Shown here: piece after piece, positions 45,635 to 55,267 of the stretch
Position numbering within the stretch: the first letter of the stretch is position 1
Layout: every line of letters begins with the position of its first letter
NCBI RefSeq assembly: GCF_006346335.1
Contig: NZ_VDMC01000012.1
Location: 1 to 64,000, forward strand
DNA: 64,000 nucleotides
Direction of reading: 5' to 3'
Origin: Aequorivita sinensis
GTDB lineage: Bacteria > Bacteroidota > Bacteroidia > Flavobacteriales > Flavobacteriaceae
Translations under genes and position numbers: made by a program
The notes under the pieces: generated by a model
Told to the model about the DNA's origin: nothing
Database searches by the model: none
What the model saw: only the letters and a program-made list of their open reading frames with translations

Positions 45635-48163
45635 CTATTTCTTATAAGCCAAAAGCCTTAACGCATTAAAAACCACAAGTAATGTTGAGCCTTCGTGGAT
45701 GACCACTGCAATACCGATATTGGCCCAACCCATAATGGTCGATGGGATAAGCAATGCCACAATACCGAGGCTTACCCAAAGGTTTTGCTTGATAATTGCC
45801 TTTGCCTTCCTGCTCAAGCCTATGGCAAAGGGCAGGGTTTCCAATTTATCGGCCATTAGGGCAATGTCTGCAGTTTCCAAGGCCACATCACTGCCCGCTG
45901 CACCCATTGCGATACCTACTGTGCTGTTTGCCATTGCAGGGGCATCGTTCACACCGTCGCCTACCATTGCGACTTTGGATTCCTGTTCTTTTAATTTTTT
46001 AATGGCATCTACCTTTTCCTCTGGCAACAGGCTTCCCCAGGCATCGGTCAACCCAATTTCTTTAGCAACGGCATCGGCAACCTTTTGATTATCCCCGGTT
46101 AGCATTATCATCCGCTTGATACCGATTTCCTTTAATTTTTTCAGTGTTTCCTTGGCCGCTTCCCGTGGGGTGTCCATCAGGGCGATGATACCTATATATT
46201 CTTTGTTCCTTCTTATGAGCATCGTAGTATTTCCACCACCTTCAAGTTCTTTTACTTTATTCGATATATCTTCGGATGGTTTTGCTTCATCGAGGTCTTC
46301 GTACAAGTCAAGGTTTCCAATATAGATTTTATCCTTGCCCAAAGAAGCTTTGATACCTTTTCCGAGAACTGCTTCCAAATCTGACGCATCGATAATATCA
46401 GTACCTTTCAGACGCTCTTTCCCATCCCTTACGACGGCTTTGGCCAAAGGGTGGTCGCTCAAGTTTTCAACGGCAACGGCTATCTTTAACAGTTCATTTT
46501 CTTCAATATCCCCCAATGGTACTACTTCGGTAAGTTTGGGCTTGCCTTCGGTAAGCGTGCCTGTTTTATCAAAAGCCAAAGCGGTTATGACCCCCAAATC
46601 CTCAAGTGGTCGCCCACCTTTGATGAGCACGCCGCCACGTGCTGCCCTTGCCACACCGCTCAATACGGCACTTGGTGTTGAAATGGCCAGTGCACAGGGA
46701 CTTGCAGCTACCAATACCGCCATTGCACGATAAAAGCTGGCACTAAACGGTTCGTCAATGACCAGAAAGGCAAAGAGTAGGATACCAACCAGTATCAGTA
46801 CGGATGGCACAAAGTATTTTTCGAACTTATCGGTCAGCAGTTGCGTGGGGGACTTCTGGGTCTGTGCCTCGTTGACCAATTTGACCAGTCGGGACAGGGT
46901 AGAGTCTTTGGCTTCTTTCATTACCTTTATTTCCAGCGTGTTATTACCGTTGATAGTTCCGGCAAATACCCGATTTTCATCCTTGATATCATCGTCTGCC
47001 GAATAGTCCCTGCCTGTATCTTCCACGGGAAGTTTATCCACGGGTACACTTTCCCCAGTAATAGGGGCCTGGTTTACACTGCTTTTTCCGTTGACCACGA
47101 CGCCATCTGCGGATATTTTACTATTGGGCTTGACCACTATAATATCGCCAATACTCAATTGCTCAATTCCAACTTCTTCGGTCTTGCCATCTTTTTTAAG
47201 CAATGCTGTTTTTGGTGCAAGGTCTGCAAGCGCAGCAATGCTTTTTCTTGCTTTGTTCATTGCGTAATGTTCCAAGGCGTGCCCAAGGCTAAATAAAAAC
47301 AACAACAGTGCACCTTCTGCCCATTCTCCCAGAATGGCGGCACCAATGGCAGCGACCAGCATTAAAAAATCAATTTCAAAACCACCCTTGGCCACAGTTT
47401 GAACCGCTTCCTTGGCCGTAAAGAAACCACCGAAAATGTACGCGCCAATGTACAAAGTAAGACTGACCCAATCCGGGATGGATTCCACATAAGAAAGCCC
47501 GAAACCTATCCCGAGAAGTGCCCCACAGATAATGGAAAAAATAAGCTCCGTATTTTTACCGAAAACCCCACCGTGGGCGTGCTCTTCTCCTTCCTCGTGG
47601 GTCTCGCCCTCCTTGTGCTCGTGGCCCTCTGTGGAAGTTTGCTCTTTAGTATCTTCCTTCTTTGAACGTTCCTGTTTTTTTTTGGATGCTTCGGTGTAAT
47701 TATTTTCGTTTGAAGAACTCCGCTTAACCTGAAGGTCTTCCTTTTCAATCTGTTTACTTATTTCATCAAAATTTGTTTGCTTTTTATCAAACTCAAGGCG
47801 CACCATTCCAGAGACCGAAACGGAAGCCTCCAAAACCCCATTGATTGCCAAAAGACTTTTCTCTATGGAACGTGCCTGTCTTGTATGTCTGATTCCTTTA
47901 ACCTCTATGAGCAAATGCCCGTATTTTTCGGTAATCTCGGCACCCGTCTGTTCTGCGAGAGATTGAATGCGGTCTATAGAAATGATATCGGGGTCATAAT
48001 GAAAACAGAGCTGTGGTGTGTCATCTTCCTTTGTATCGGCAACGTGTACTTTTTCGATGCCCTCTTTAGCCTGTAATTCTTTTATAAGCCGCTCAACACA
48101 AGTATCTTTTTCGTTTGGAACTTGCGGAAGGATAACTGGAATTTTTAGTTGTATTTTTTTCAT
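45635..48163 (-). CDS. P1B-4-like heavy-metal ATPase (SPC type) with two degenerate HMA domains and a His-rich linker
   Basis: An 842-residue P-type ATPase. Residues 1-145 form two HMA-like folds, neither with a CxxC pair (one has DTCVERL, the other RHTRQARS). A His/Glu-rich linker with many histidines spans about residues 180-198. The pump core has TGES, SPC at residues 488-490 in place of CPC, DKTGT with Asp532, HPLA, and GDGVNDAP. The last membrane region has HEGSTLLVVFNALRL, the HEGGT-like mark of the Co/Zn (P1B-4) group. The ATG overlaps the stop of the upstream gene by 4 bases. Export of Zn, Co or Cd is likely. Confidence 0.88.
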   Translation of the reverse strand: MKKIQLKIPVILPQVPNEKDTCVERLIKELQAKEGIEKVHVADTKEDDTPQLCFHYDPDIISIDRIQSLAEQTGAEITEKYGHLLIEVKGIRHTRQARSIEKSLLAINGVLEASVSVSGMVRLEFDKKQTNFDEISKQIEKEDLQVKRSSSNENNYTEASKKKQERSKKEDTKEQTSTEGHEHKEGETHEEGEEHAHGGVFGKNTELIFSIICGALLGIGFGLSYVESIPDWVSLTLYIGAYIFGGFFTAKEAVQTVAKGGFEIDFLMLVAAIGAAILGEWAEGALLLFLFSLGHALEHYAMNKARKSIAALADLAPKTALLKKDGKTEEVGIEQLSIGDIIVVKPNSKISADGVVVNGKSSVNQAPITGESVPVDKLPVEDTGRDYSADDDIKDENRVFAGTINGNNTLEIKVMKEAKDSTLSRLVKLVNEAQTQKSPTQLLTDKFEKYFVPSVLILVGILLFAFLVIDEPFSASFYRAMAVLVAASPCALAISTPSAVLSGVARAARGGVLIKGGRPLEDLGVITALAFDKTGTLTEGKPKLTEVVPLGDIEENELLKIAVAVENLSDHPLAKAVVRDGKERLKGTDIIDASDLEAVLGKGIKASLGKDKIYIGNLDLYEDLDEAKPSEDISNKVKELEGGGNTTMLIRRNKEYIGIIALMDTPREAAKETLKKLKEIGIKRMIMLTGDNQKVADAVAKEIGLTDAWGSLLPEEKVDAIKKLKEQESKVAMVGDGVNDAPAMANSTVGIAMGAAGSDVALETADIALMADKLETLPFAIGLSRKAKAIIKQNLWVSLGIVALLIPSTIMGWANIGIAVVIHEGSTLLVVFNALRLLAYKK

Positions 48164-48522
48164 TTTTTACTATTTTTTTTTATCCATTCTTTGGCATCGT
48201 CTTTTTCTTCTGGCTTATAAAATTTTATATGAGCTTCTGAAAAAGGAAGCAATGCCTCGGTAAATTGCTCCTGCCATATAACGCTACCCACTAAAGCAAC
48301 ACGCTTTAAATGCGTTTCATTCGGAAGATTTAATTCAATGCCCTTCCAATATGCGTTTGCCGTCCAGCCTTCAAAATTATGCATTTCGATGTACCAAGAA
48401 ACTTCCTGATATGCAGTTATATGTTCTATTAAGACCGGTATCAAGTTTTCATAATCCTTGGCATCCAGCTTATTCTCTGCCACCATATATACAGTAGCCT
48501 CTTTTTTATAGATTGTTATCAT
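48160..48522 (-). CDS. SpoIIAA-like (STAS/SEC14-type) small protein
   Basis: A 120-residue soluble protein. The layout ENKLDAKDYENLIPVLIEHI, WYIEMHNFEGWTANAYWKGI, and VALVGSVIWQEQFTEALLPF fits the SpoIIAA-like (DUF3478) family, whose fold resembles lipid- and STAS-type domains. Members often sit beside transporters, but their role is unclear. It overlaps the downstream ATPase start by 4 bases (ATGA), so the two are probably co-translated. Confidence 0.78.
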   Translation of the reverse strand: MITIYKKEATVYMVAENKLDAKDYENLIPVLIEHITAYQEVSWYIEMHNFEGWTANAYWKGIELNLPNETHLKRVALVGSVIWQEQFTEALLPFSEAHIKFYKPEEKDDAKEWIKKNSKK

Positions 48523-48566
48523 TGCTCACTATTTATAAATGATAATTGAATTTAAAAACCAAACGT

Positions 48567-48989
48567 TTAATCCAGATTGTCGCTGCATTTTTCGCAAATA
48601 CCCTTTACCACCAAGTTAATGTCCTCGGTAATGTAGCCATCAGGTAAGTTGATATGAGGGATTTTATGCTCTGTTAAACAGACAGTTTCATTACAATTGT
48701 TGCAATGAAAGTGTAAATGAAGGTCGTTGCCAACCTCGCACTCACAATTTTCTTCGCAAAGGGCGTATTTTATAACACCTGTCCCATCCTCAATTTGATG
48801 TACAATACCTTTTTCCTCAAACGCTTTCATAGTCCTAAATAGGGTGCTTCTTTCACTGACCTTAAAATCCTTTTCCAAATCGCCAAGACTGATGGCCACC
48901 TCTAATTCTGCTAAACGCTTATAAGTCATAAGGCGCATAGCCGTAGGTCGTATCCCTTTGCTTTCAAGTAGTTGGACTATTTTTTCCAT
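48567..48989 (-). CDS. Fur-family metalloregulator
   Basis: A 140-residue Fur-type repressor with GIRPTAMRLMTYKRLAELE, a winged helix STLFRTMKAFEEKGIVHQIEDG, and a metal-binding DLHLHFHCNNCNETVCL followed by CEKC. It is similar to the protein encoded at 45147 along its length. It begins 15 bases after the PII-like gene and precedes the SpoIIAA-like and ATPase genes, so it is embedded in the operon it probably controls. Confidence 0.88.
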   Translation of the reverse strand: MEKIVQLLESKGIRPTAMRLMTYKRLAELEVAISLGDLEKDFKVSERSTLFRTMKAFEEKGIVHQIEDGTGVIKYALCEENCECEVGNDLHLHFHCNNCNETVCLTEHKIPHINLPDGYITEDINLVVKGICEKCSDNLD

Positions 48990-49004
48990 TTGTGATAAAG
49001 TGTT

Positions 49005-49343
49005 TTATAGGTCGTACCGTTTTAAGGAATCTCCAGTTTTAATCTGAAAGGCATCTTCAATATTTGCTATATATATAATACCATCTCCAGGCCCGTCGGT
49101 TTTGGCGTTGGCTATAATTGTTTCAATGGCCGCTTGGGCTTCCTCATTTTGGCAGACCAGTTCCAACTTAACCACTGGACTATCTGTTACGTGAAAATCC
49201 AACGACGGTCTTGCACCTTTTGATTTGAATGCGCCAGTGCCTTCTGCTTGTGAAAGGGTCATACTTTCAAATCCATTATCTGATAGTGCTTCAATGACTC
49301 TTTGGATTCGGTTCGGTTTTATAAATGCTTTTATTTCCTTCAT
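49005..49343 (-). CDS. PII-like signalling protein of the metal-efflux type
   Basis: A 112-residue GlnB-fold protein. It starts KEIKAFIKPNRIQRVIEALSDNGFESMTL and ends DGIIYIANIEDAFQIKTGD, the usual beta strands around the ligand site (DGPGDG near residue 86). The classic uridylylated Tyr51 T-loop is not recognisable: the loop reads KSKGARPSLDFHVTDSP. A PII-like subgroup (PII-NG) is known to be linked to heavy-metal RND pumps, and this gene follows the Czc genes in the same direction. It may sense a nucleotide or metal and tune the pump. Confidence 0.8.
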   Translation of the reverse strand: MKEIKAFIKPNRIQRVIEALSDNGFESMTLSQAEGTGAFKSKGARPSLDFHVTDSPVVKLELVCQNEEAQAAIETIIANAKTDGPGDGIIYIANIEDAFQIKTGDSLKRYDL

Positions 49344-49458
49344 ATTATGAATTTTTTAAATTTTTAATCGATTTTGAACCGAGCCTGTTTTCTAATTTTT
49401 AACTAACCAATTAAGACGATAAACAAACTCGGAATCAAAATCTTTGATTATTATTGAA

Positions 49459-50718
49459 TTAATGTCCGTGTTCCAGTTCGCCTTTAACCATTTCCGAAGA
49501 CAGGTTATAAGCTCCTTTTATGACCACTTTGGCAACCGTTGAAACTTCGGCAGGTAAATTGACTTCAACAAAGCCCAAATCAGTAATACCAACCGTTACG
49601 GGTATCATTTTAAATTTCATTTTGTTCGCTTCCATTGCTTCATCTTCATCCAAAATAAAAATAAAGGATTGCTCGCCTTCTTTTATAATGGCAGCTTCCG
49701 GTACGGCAAAACCCTTTTTTTCGCCCTGCACTATGCGTCCTTCCACGTACATACCCGGCAACAGGTTTTTATCCTTGTTCTCAATGTCTGCAAGGACTTC
49801 CAAAGCCTTTGGGTCGGTATTGAAGGTTTTGCCAACAGACCTAACGGTTGCTTTAAGCAGTTCGTCTGGACGAGAAGCCGTTGAAAAATATATCTGTTGC
49901 CCTTTCTTGATTTGCTTTATGTCCTTCTCATATACTTTAAAGTTTACATAAATCTTCGAGTTATCGCTAATTGAGAACATCTTGGATTGCTGCGCCACGT
50001 AATCGCCAAGGCTAATCATTACTTCATCCACATAGCCACTTATGGGCGTGGTAATGGGAACTGCGGAATATATTTGGCCTTCAGCCACCTTGTCCGGGTT
50101 TATGCCCAACAGTCTCAATTGGGAACGCAGACCATTGACGCTGGATGTTGTGGAACGAAATTTTGACTGTGCCATCTGAAATTCCTTACCAGAAGAAACA
50201 CCTTTATCATAAAGGGTCTGCTTGCGCTCAAAATCCTGTTTCAAAAAGACCAGTTCATCATTTTTTTCCTGATATTCCTGTTGCATTGCAATGATATCTG
50301 GGTGTTCTATATATGCCAACACCTGTCCTTTGCTTACGTTATCTCCAGGTATTACTTTTATGGAACTCACATTTCCACCAACAAACGGACTGATGTTCGC
50401 CTTATCCTGTGGGAAAAGTTCCAGCATACCTGTTACCTTAATGTTGTTCCCTAAATTCCGTTCCTCCAGAGGCTTCGTTTCCAAACCGATGGTTTCAGCC
50501 TGTTGCTTTGTAAGTTCGACGACGCCTTCTTCCTCGCTGTGACCACCTTCTTCCTCTCCTTCATCGTGGCCTTCTTCTCCGTGTGTATCTTCGCCCCCAG
50601 CCTCGGTTTTTGATACGCCTTCAGCTTCGTTATGCCCAAGTTCAGATTTTTGGCCATCGTTACAACTCATAAACATAAGTGTAAATAATACGGTACTTAC
50701 TAATAGTATATTTTTCAT
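49459..50718 (-). CDS. czcB: RND efflux periplasmic adaptor (CzcB-like), lipoprotein
   Basis: From the ATG at 50718 the protein has 419 residues; a longer upstream frame lacks a plausible start. It begins with a lipoprotein signal (MKNILLVSTVLFTLMFMSC), then a His/Glu-rich segment with alternating H and E (EAGGEDTHGEEGHDEGEEEGGHSEEE region, about residues 35-60). A membrane-fusion domain follows with the barrel-sandwich sequence VSSIKVIPGDNVSKGQVLAYIEHPD and a helical hairpin. It links the inner-membrane RND pump to the outer-membrane factor. It starts 16 bases after the pump gene stop. The metal is not certain; the Czc (Co/Zn/Cd) type is likely. Confidence 0.88.
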   Translation of the reverse strand: MKNILLVSTVLFTLMFMSCNDGQKSELGHNEAEGVSKTEAGGEDTHGEEGHDEGEEEGGHSEEEGVVELTKQQAETIGLETKPLEERNLGNNIKVTGMLELFPQDKANISPFVGGNVSSIKVIPGDNVSKGQVLAYIEHPDIIAMQQEYQEKNDELVFLKQDFERKQTLYDKGVSSGKEFQMAQSKFRSTTSSVNGLRSQLRLLGINPDKVAEGQIYSAVPITTPISGYVDEVMISLGDYVAQQSKMFSISDNSKIYVNFKVYEKDIKQIKKGQQIYFSTASRPDELLKATVRSVGKTFNTDPKALEVLADIENKDKNLLPGMYVEGRIVQGEKKGFAVPEAAIIKEGEQSFIFILDEDEAMEANKMKFKMIPVTVGITDLGFVEVNLPAEVSTVAKVVIKGAYNLSSEMVKGELEHGH

Positions 50719-50734
50719 TTCTCTTTTTTTAAGG

Positions 50735-53700
50735 TTATAAATTGCCCAATTGATGTTGCATATCAATGGTTTGCTGGTTATACTGATTGATGTATTGTAA
50801 ATGGGTCTGTTTAATGCGGATGGCACTGTTGAGAATCGTGATGTAATTGACGTAATCTATTTCGCCTTCTTTAGAAGCCAACTGCGCTGTGGTAATTTGT
50901 TCTTCTGCCAACAATAGTGCGCCTTCTTCGTAATATTGCAAAATCTTCTTTGTTTTTTCGAGTGATTTGGTCAATTGTGAAACACGACTTTCTGTAACCG
51001 CTTTTTGCTCCAAATATTGATTCTCTGCTACCATTGCGTCTGCCTTGGCTGCCTTAACCCTTGACTTCTGCGGAAAAAACCATAACGGAATACTAATACC
51101 TGCCTGATAGGTATTAAACCCTGAAACATCATCCACAACCTGCCTGCCATATGATAAACTGAATTTCGGTAGGAATTGCGATTTTTCAACGCCCACATTT
51201 GCTTTACTTACTTCGGCATTTTGCAAGGCATATTGCAACATTGGGTTATTGGCAACCGAAGTTGAATCCAATGTCGCCATAAAATCCAATGGCTCGTAAA
51301 AACCATCTACCGTCTCGATGGTTTCATCCGTTCCCAAATATTGTTTTAAGGCACGTTTGGCAATTTCAATATCATCAAAAGCTTGTTGCCTCAACACTTG
51401 AATCTGTTGAAATTCGGAAGAGGCTGAAATAAATTCCAACTTGCCTGTTTCTCCAGTGTCATACCGAAGTTGGGCAGCGGACTGAAAATTGGCATAAATA
51501 CTGTCCAATTGGTCTGCAAAACGCAACTGTGCCTTGTAATAATTAATTTGGTCATAGGCTTGCATCACATTGCGCACCAACTGTTGTTCACTGGCCACAT
51601 AAAACTTTTCTCCCAAGGCAATGCGCTCTTTATAAAACTTCGATTTTGAAAATCCTGAAAGCAAATCAATGTTGCCTTGTTGCACGCCAACGGTTGTTTG
51701 CACTCCAGGAAGATTATTGCCATATTCTTCTTTGCCCGTGAAAACTTGTGTGCTACCAAGGTCAAAACTCGTTCCCTTTAGTGCCTTTTCCCGTTCAATA
51801 AATGCCTGACTTTCCTTAAGCGATGGATAATTCTGTTTTGCCATAGCAATGGCCTCATCTACAGTCAAGGTTTTTGGCATTGTTCCATTTTGATTGGTGT
51901 CTTGGGCAAAAGCAGTTCCAGAAGCCATCAAACCGCCAACCATCAATAATACGGTTACAATGTTCGTTGATTTGTTGACATAGCTTATAGCTCCATCGTT
52001 ATTGTTTCGTTCTTTTCTCGATTCGAGCCAGTAATAAAGAATAGGAATAACCACCAAGGTCAGAAAGGTTGCCGTAAGCATTCCTCCAATCACTACTGTT
52101 GCCAATGGTCGTTGTACTTCGGCACCACCAGAGGTGGAAACCGCCATTGGGATAAAGCCCATAATTGTTGTAATGGCTGTCAATAAAATTGGACGTAAAC
52201 GTTCGTGCGTAGCTTCGTATATACGTTTTTTTATATCTGTCATTCCACTGTCTTTTAGTTCATTGAATTTGTTTATAAGAATCAAGCCGTTTAATACGGC
52301 AACTCCGAAGAGTACGATAAACCCGACTCCCGCCGAAATACTGAAAGGCATTCCACGAATCCACAAAACGAAAACGCCACCTATGGCTGCCAAAGGTACC
52401 GCCATATAGATCATCAAGGCTTGTGAAAATGAATTCAAAGCAAAGTAAAGCAGAACAAATATTGTTATTAAAACGATTGGGACTACGATCATCAATCGGT
52501 CTGACGCACGTTGCAGGTTTTCAAATGACCCTCCGTAAGTAACATAATATCCCGGTGGCAGTTTCACTTCCGTTTCCAGTTTTTGCTGAATCTCCTCAAC
52601 CATCGATTTTACATCTCGCCCACGAACATTGACACCAACTGAAATACGCCGCGAGGTATTGTCCCTTGAAATCTGCATTGGTCCTGGTTTGTAACTGATG
52701 TCCGCGACTTCCTTTAAAGGCACTTGCGCTCCGTTTGGCAAATCGATATACAAATTCTTAAGGCTGTTGATGTCTTGCCTAAAGTCTTCCGCCAAACGAA
52801 TGACTACATCAAAGCGTTTTTCGCCCTCAAAAATCACACCTGCGGCTTCTCCTGAAAACGATGCACTCACATAATCATTCAGCTTGTCAACGGTTACTCC
52901 GTATTGAGCCATTTTTGCGCGGTTATACACCACGGTCATTTGGGGCAAACCACTTGTAGCCTCTACGTTAAGGTCTGCAGCACCCGGAACTTTCCGTATG
53001 ACCGCAGCAATTTCCTGAACCTTATCTGCCAACACGTTTAAATCTTCTCCATATAATTTGATGGCTACGTCCTCACGAACGCCAGTCAGCAATTCATTAA
53101 ATCGAAGTTCAACAGGTTGTGTAAACACAAAGTTTACACCAGGCACTACTGAAATTTTTTCTTGTATTTTTTCTATGAGCTCCTCCTTACTATCTGCGGA
53201 AGTCCATTTACTCTTGTCTTTTTCAAGAATAATGTAACTATCCGCAATATCCATAGGCATTGGGTCTGTTGGTATTTCGGCCACGCCAATCCTTGAAACT
53301 ACCGTTTTTACTTCTGGAAATTCATTAATCAGATTCTGAAGTTTTTCTGAAGCCTCAATAGATTCTGTTAGACTGCTCCCTGGTTTTATCAAGGCCTGAA
53401 AGGCAATATCGCCTTCATCAAATTTAGGGACAAATTCTGCTCCCATATTACTGAAAACAAATCCGGCAATCAAGAATAGCGCAACCGCTCCAATAATGAC
53501 TCCTGCTTTAAAACGAAGTGAAAAATTCAACAGGGGAAGATAGGCACGATTCAAAGCACCCATAATTTTATCACTGATCCTATCCATCTGGTTTTCAAAT
53601 TTGGCAAACCAACTATTTTGATTTTTAGCAGGTTTTAAAAATAAGGACGACATCATTGGCACGTATGTAAGGCAAAGAATAATTGCTCCTAAAACGGCAA

Positions 53701-55150
53701 ATCCAAAAGTAAATGCCATTGGTCGGAACATTTTTCCTTCTATACCTGTCAAAAACAGAATAGGTGTAAAAACTATAAGAACAATTAGTTGACCGAAGAA
53801 GGCAGAATTCATCATTTTACTTGAAGAGTCATAGGCGATTTCATCCATTTCAGCTTGGTTAATGGCGGTTGTGGATTTTTTCATCCGTCGATGTATGTGG
53901 AAAACCGTACCCTCCACTATAATTACCGCACCGTCAACAATAATCCCAAAATCAATTGCCCCCAAAGACATTAGGTTTGCCCAAATGCCAAATTGTTTCA
54001 TTAAAATAAATGCAAATAATAAGCATAAGGGAATGATCGAAGCAGCTATCAAACCGCCACGAAAACTTCCCAAAAGAAGTACCAAAACAAAAATGACTAT
54101 AAGCGCCCCTTCAATTAGATTTGTTTTTACGGTACTTGTGGTTCTTTCAATAAGCTCGCTTTGGCTTAAAAATGTATCTATATAAACCCCTTCCGGCAAG
54201 GATTTTTGAATTTCGGTTATACGCTTTTCAACATTGTCTATAACGGTGCTCGGGCTTTGTCCTTTTAACATCAATATTTGTCCCCCTACAGTTTCGTGGC
54301 CATCCTGTGTAAAAGCACCATAACGCACCTGGCTCCCATAGCCAACCTTTTCGGCCACATCACGGATTAGAATAGGGTTACCATTTTGTGTAGTGACCAC
54401 TGTATTTTCCAAATCTGAAATGCTACGCGCCAAGCCTTCGCCACGTATAAAATTGGCCTGATGGTTTTTTTCAATATACGCCCCTCCCGTGTTTGCGTTA
54501 TTTTCGCTTAATGCTTCAAAGACCTGGCTCATAGTAAGGCCAAAGCTTTTAAGTTTATCGGGGTTTAGAGCAACCTCATATTGTTTTACATATCCACCAA
54601 AAGCGTTTACTTCCACAACTCCTGGGACTAATGCCATTTGACGTTTAACGATCCAATCCTGGATGGTACGAAGCTCTGTTGCATCGTATTTATCTTCATA
54701 GCCTTCTTTTACTTTTAGGGTGTATTGGTAGATTTCGCCCAGACCTGTGGTTATGGGTGCCATAAATGGCGTACCAAAACCTTCAGGAATTTCTCCCTTC
54801 ACTTCGGCTAATTTTTCTTGTACCAATTGCCGGGGAAGGTAGGTCCCCGCTTGATCTTTAAAGACAATGGTTACTACGGACAGACCAAACCGAGAGATCG
54901 AACGCAGCTCGATAACATCAGGAAGGTTTGCCATTGCCAATTCTACCGGATAGGTTACAAATTGCTCAATGTCCTCAGTACCTAAATTTGGTGCAACGGT
55001 AATAACCTGTACTTGGTTGTTGGTAATATCGGGTACAGAACCCAAGTTTATAGTGGCCATAGACCAAATGCCCGTACCTACAAGTGCCACTATAAAGAGC
55101 CCAATAATAAACTTGTTATTAATGGAAAATGAAATGATTTTGTTAATCAT
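50735..55150 (-). CDS. czcA: Fused heavy-metal RND pump and TolC-like outer-membrane factor (CzcA-CzcC fusion)
   Basis: A 1471-residue protein. Residues 1 to about 1050 are a CzcA/CusA pump with GSVPDITNNQVQVITVAPNLG at the start, DFGIIVDGAVIIVEG in TM4 and a 12-span layout. After TM12 (VVIPILYYWLESRKE) comes a hydrophobic stretch and an AFA-Q site near residues 1080-1083 that looks like a signal-peptidase-I site. The remaining ~389 residues are a TolC-type outer-membrane factor with two repeats of long helices. In other bacteria the two are separate genes. The fusion suggests one polyprotein cut in the periplasm, or a permanently tethered complex. Cytoplasmic P-type ATPases in the module would feed its periplasmic substrate. 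Confidence 0.93.
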   Translation of the reverse strand: MINKIISFSINNKFIIGLFIVALVGTGIWSMATINLGSVPDITNNQVQVITVAPNLGTEDIEQFVTYPVELAMANLPDVIELRSISRFGLSVVTIVFKDQAGTYLPRQLVQEKLAEVKGEIPEGFGTPFMAPITTGLGEIYQYTLKVKEGYEDKYDATELRTIQDWIVKRQMALVPGVVEVNAFGGYVKQYEVALNPDKLKSFGLTMSQVFEALSENNANTGGAYIEKNHQANFIRGEGLARSISDLENTVVTTQNGNPILIRDVAEKVGYGSQVRYGAFTQDGHETVGGQILMLKGQSPSTVIDNVEKRITEIQKSLPEGVYIDTFLSQSELIERTTSTVKTNLIEGALIVIFVLVLLLGSFRGGLIAASIIPLCLLFAFILMKQFGIWANLMSLGAIDFGIIVDGAVIIVEGTVFHIHRRMKKSTTAINQAEMDEIAYDSSSKMMNSAFFGQLIVLIVFTPILFLTGIEGKMFRPMAFTFGFAVLGAIILCLTYVPMMSSLFLKPAKNQNSWFAKFENQMDRISDKIMGALNRAYLPLLNFSLRFKAGVIIGAVALFLIAGFVFSNMGAEFVPKFDEGDIAFQALIKPGSSLTESIEASEKLQNLINEFPEVKTVVSRIGVAEIPTDPMPMDIADSYIILEKDKSKWTSADSKEELIEKIQEKISVVPGVNFVFTQPVELRFNELLTGVREDVAIKLYGEDLNVLADKVQEIAAVIRKVPGAADLNVEATSGLPQMTVVYNRAKMAQYGVTVDKLNDYVSASFSGEAAGVIFEGEKRFDVVIRLAEDFRQDINSLKNLYIDLPNGAQVPLKEVADISYKPGPMQISRDNTSRRISVGVNVRGRDVKSMVEEIQQKLETEVKLPPGYYVTYGGSFENLQRASDRLMIVVPIVLITIFVLLYFALNSFSQALMIYMAVPLAAIGGVFVLWIRGMPFSISAGVGFIVLFGVAVLNGLILINKFNELKDSGMTDIKKRIYEATHERLRPILLTAITTIMGFIPMAVSTSGGAEVQRPLATVVIGGMLTATFLTLVVIPILYYWLESRKERNNNDGAISYVNKSTNIVTVLLMVGGLMASGTAFAQDTNQNGTMPKTLTVDEAIAMAKQNYPSLKESQAFIEREKALKGTSFDLGSTQVFTGKEEYGNNLPGVQTTVGVQQGNIDLLSGFSKSKFYKERIALGEKFYVASEQQLVRNVMQAYDQINYYKAQLRFADQLDSIYANFQSAAQLRYDTGETGKLEFISASSEFQQIQVLRQQAFDDIEIAKRALKQYLGTDETIETVDGFYEPLDFMATLDSTSVANNPMLQYALQNAEVSKANVGVEKSQFLPKFSLSYGRQVVDDVSGFNTYQAGISIPLWFFPQKSRVKAAKADAMVAENQYLEQKAVTESRVSQLTKSLEKTKKILQYYEEGALLLAEEQITTAQLASKEGEIDYVNYITILNSAIRIKQTHLQYINQYNQQTIDMQHQLGNL

Positions 55151-55178
55151 AGAAAAAGTATTAATTCAGTTTAAACAT

Positions 55179-55201
55179 CGCAATGCAAAGAGATGCAATG
55201 C
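55179..55201. repeat. GCAATGC direct repeat upstream of the RND pump gene
   Basis: GCAATGC occurs at 55180-55186 and again at 55195-55201 in a 117-base gap upstream of the pump start. The spacing of about 15 bases could suit a dimeric regulator. A hairpin (AGGATA-TAGC-TATCCT, 55240-55255) lies next to it. No supporting -7 element was identified, so this is a weak regulatory candidate. Confidence 0.35.
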
Positions 55202-55267
55202 GTTTATGATGCGATACTTACTTTTAAAAGCATCACGGTAGGATATAGCTATCCTAAAAAAACTGAA

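Noticed and set aside
45699-48263. Several plus-strand frames of 70-150 codons over the SPC-type ATPase gene
   Set aside because: They are shadows opposite a strongly supported ATPase; none shows a recognisable domain or promoter.
55240-55255. Hairpin AGGATA-TAGC-TATCCT as terminator of the 55268 gene
   Set aside because: The T-run lies on the 5' side of the hairpin on the minus strand, so it cannot act as a rho-independent terminator there.
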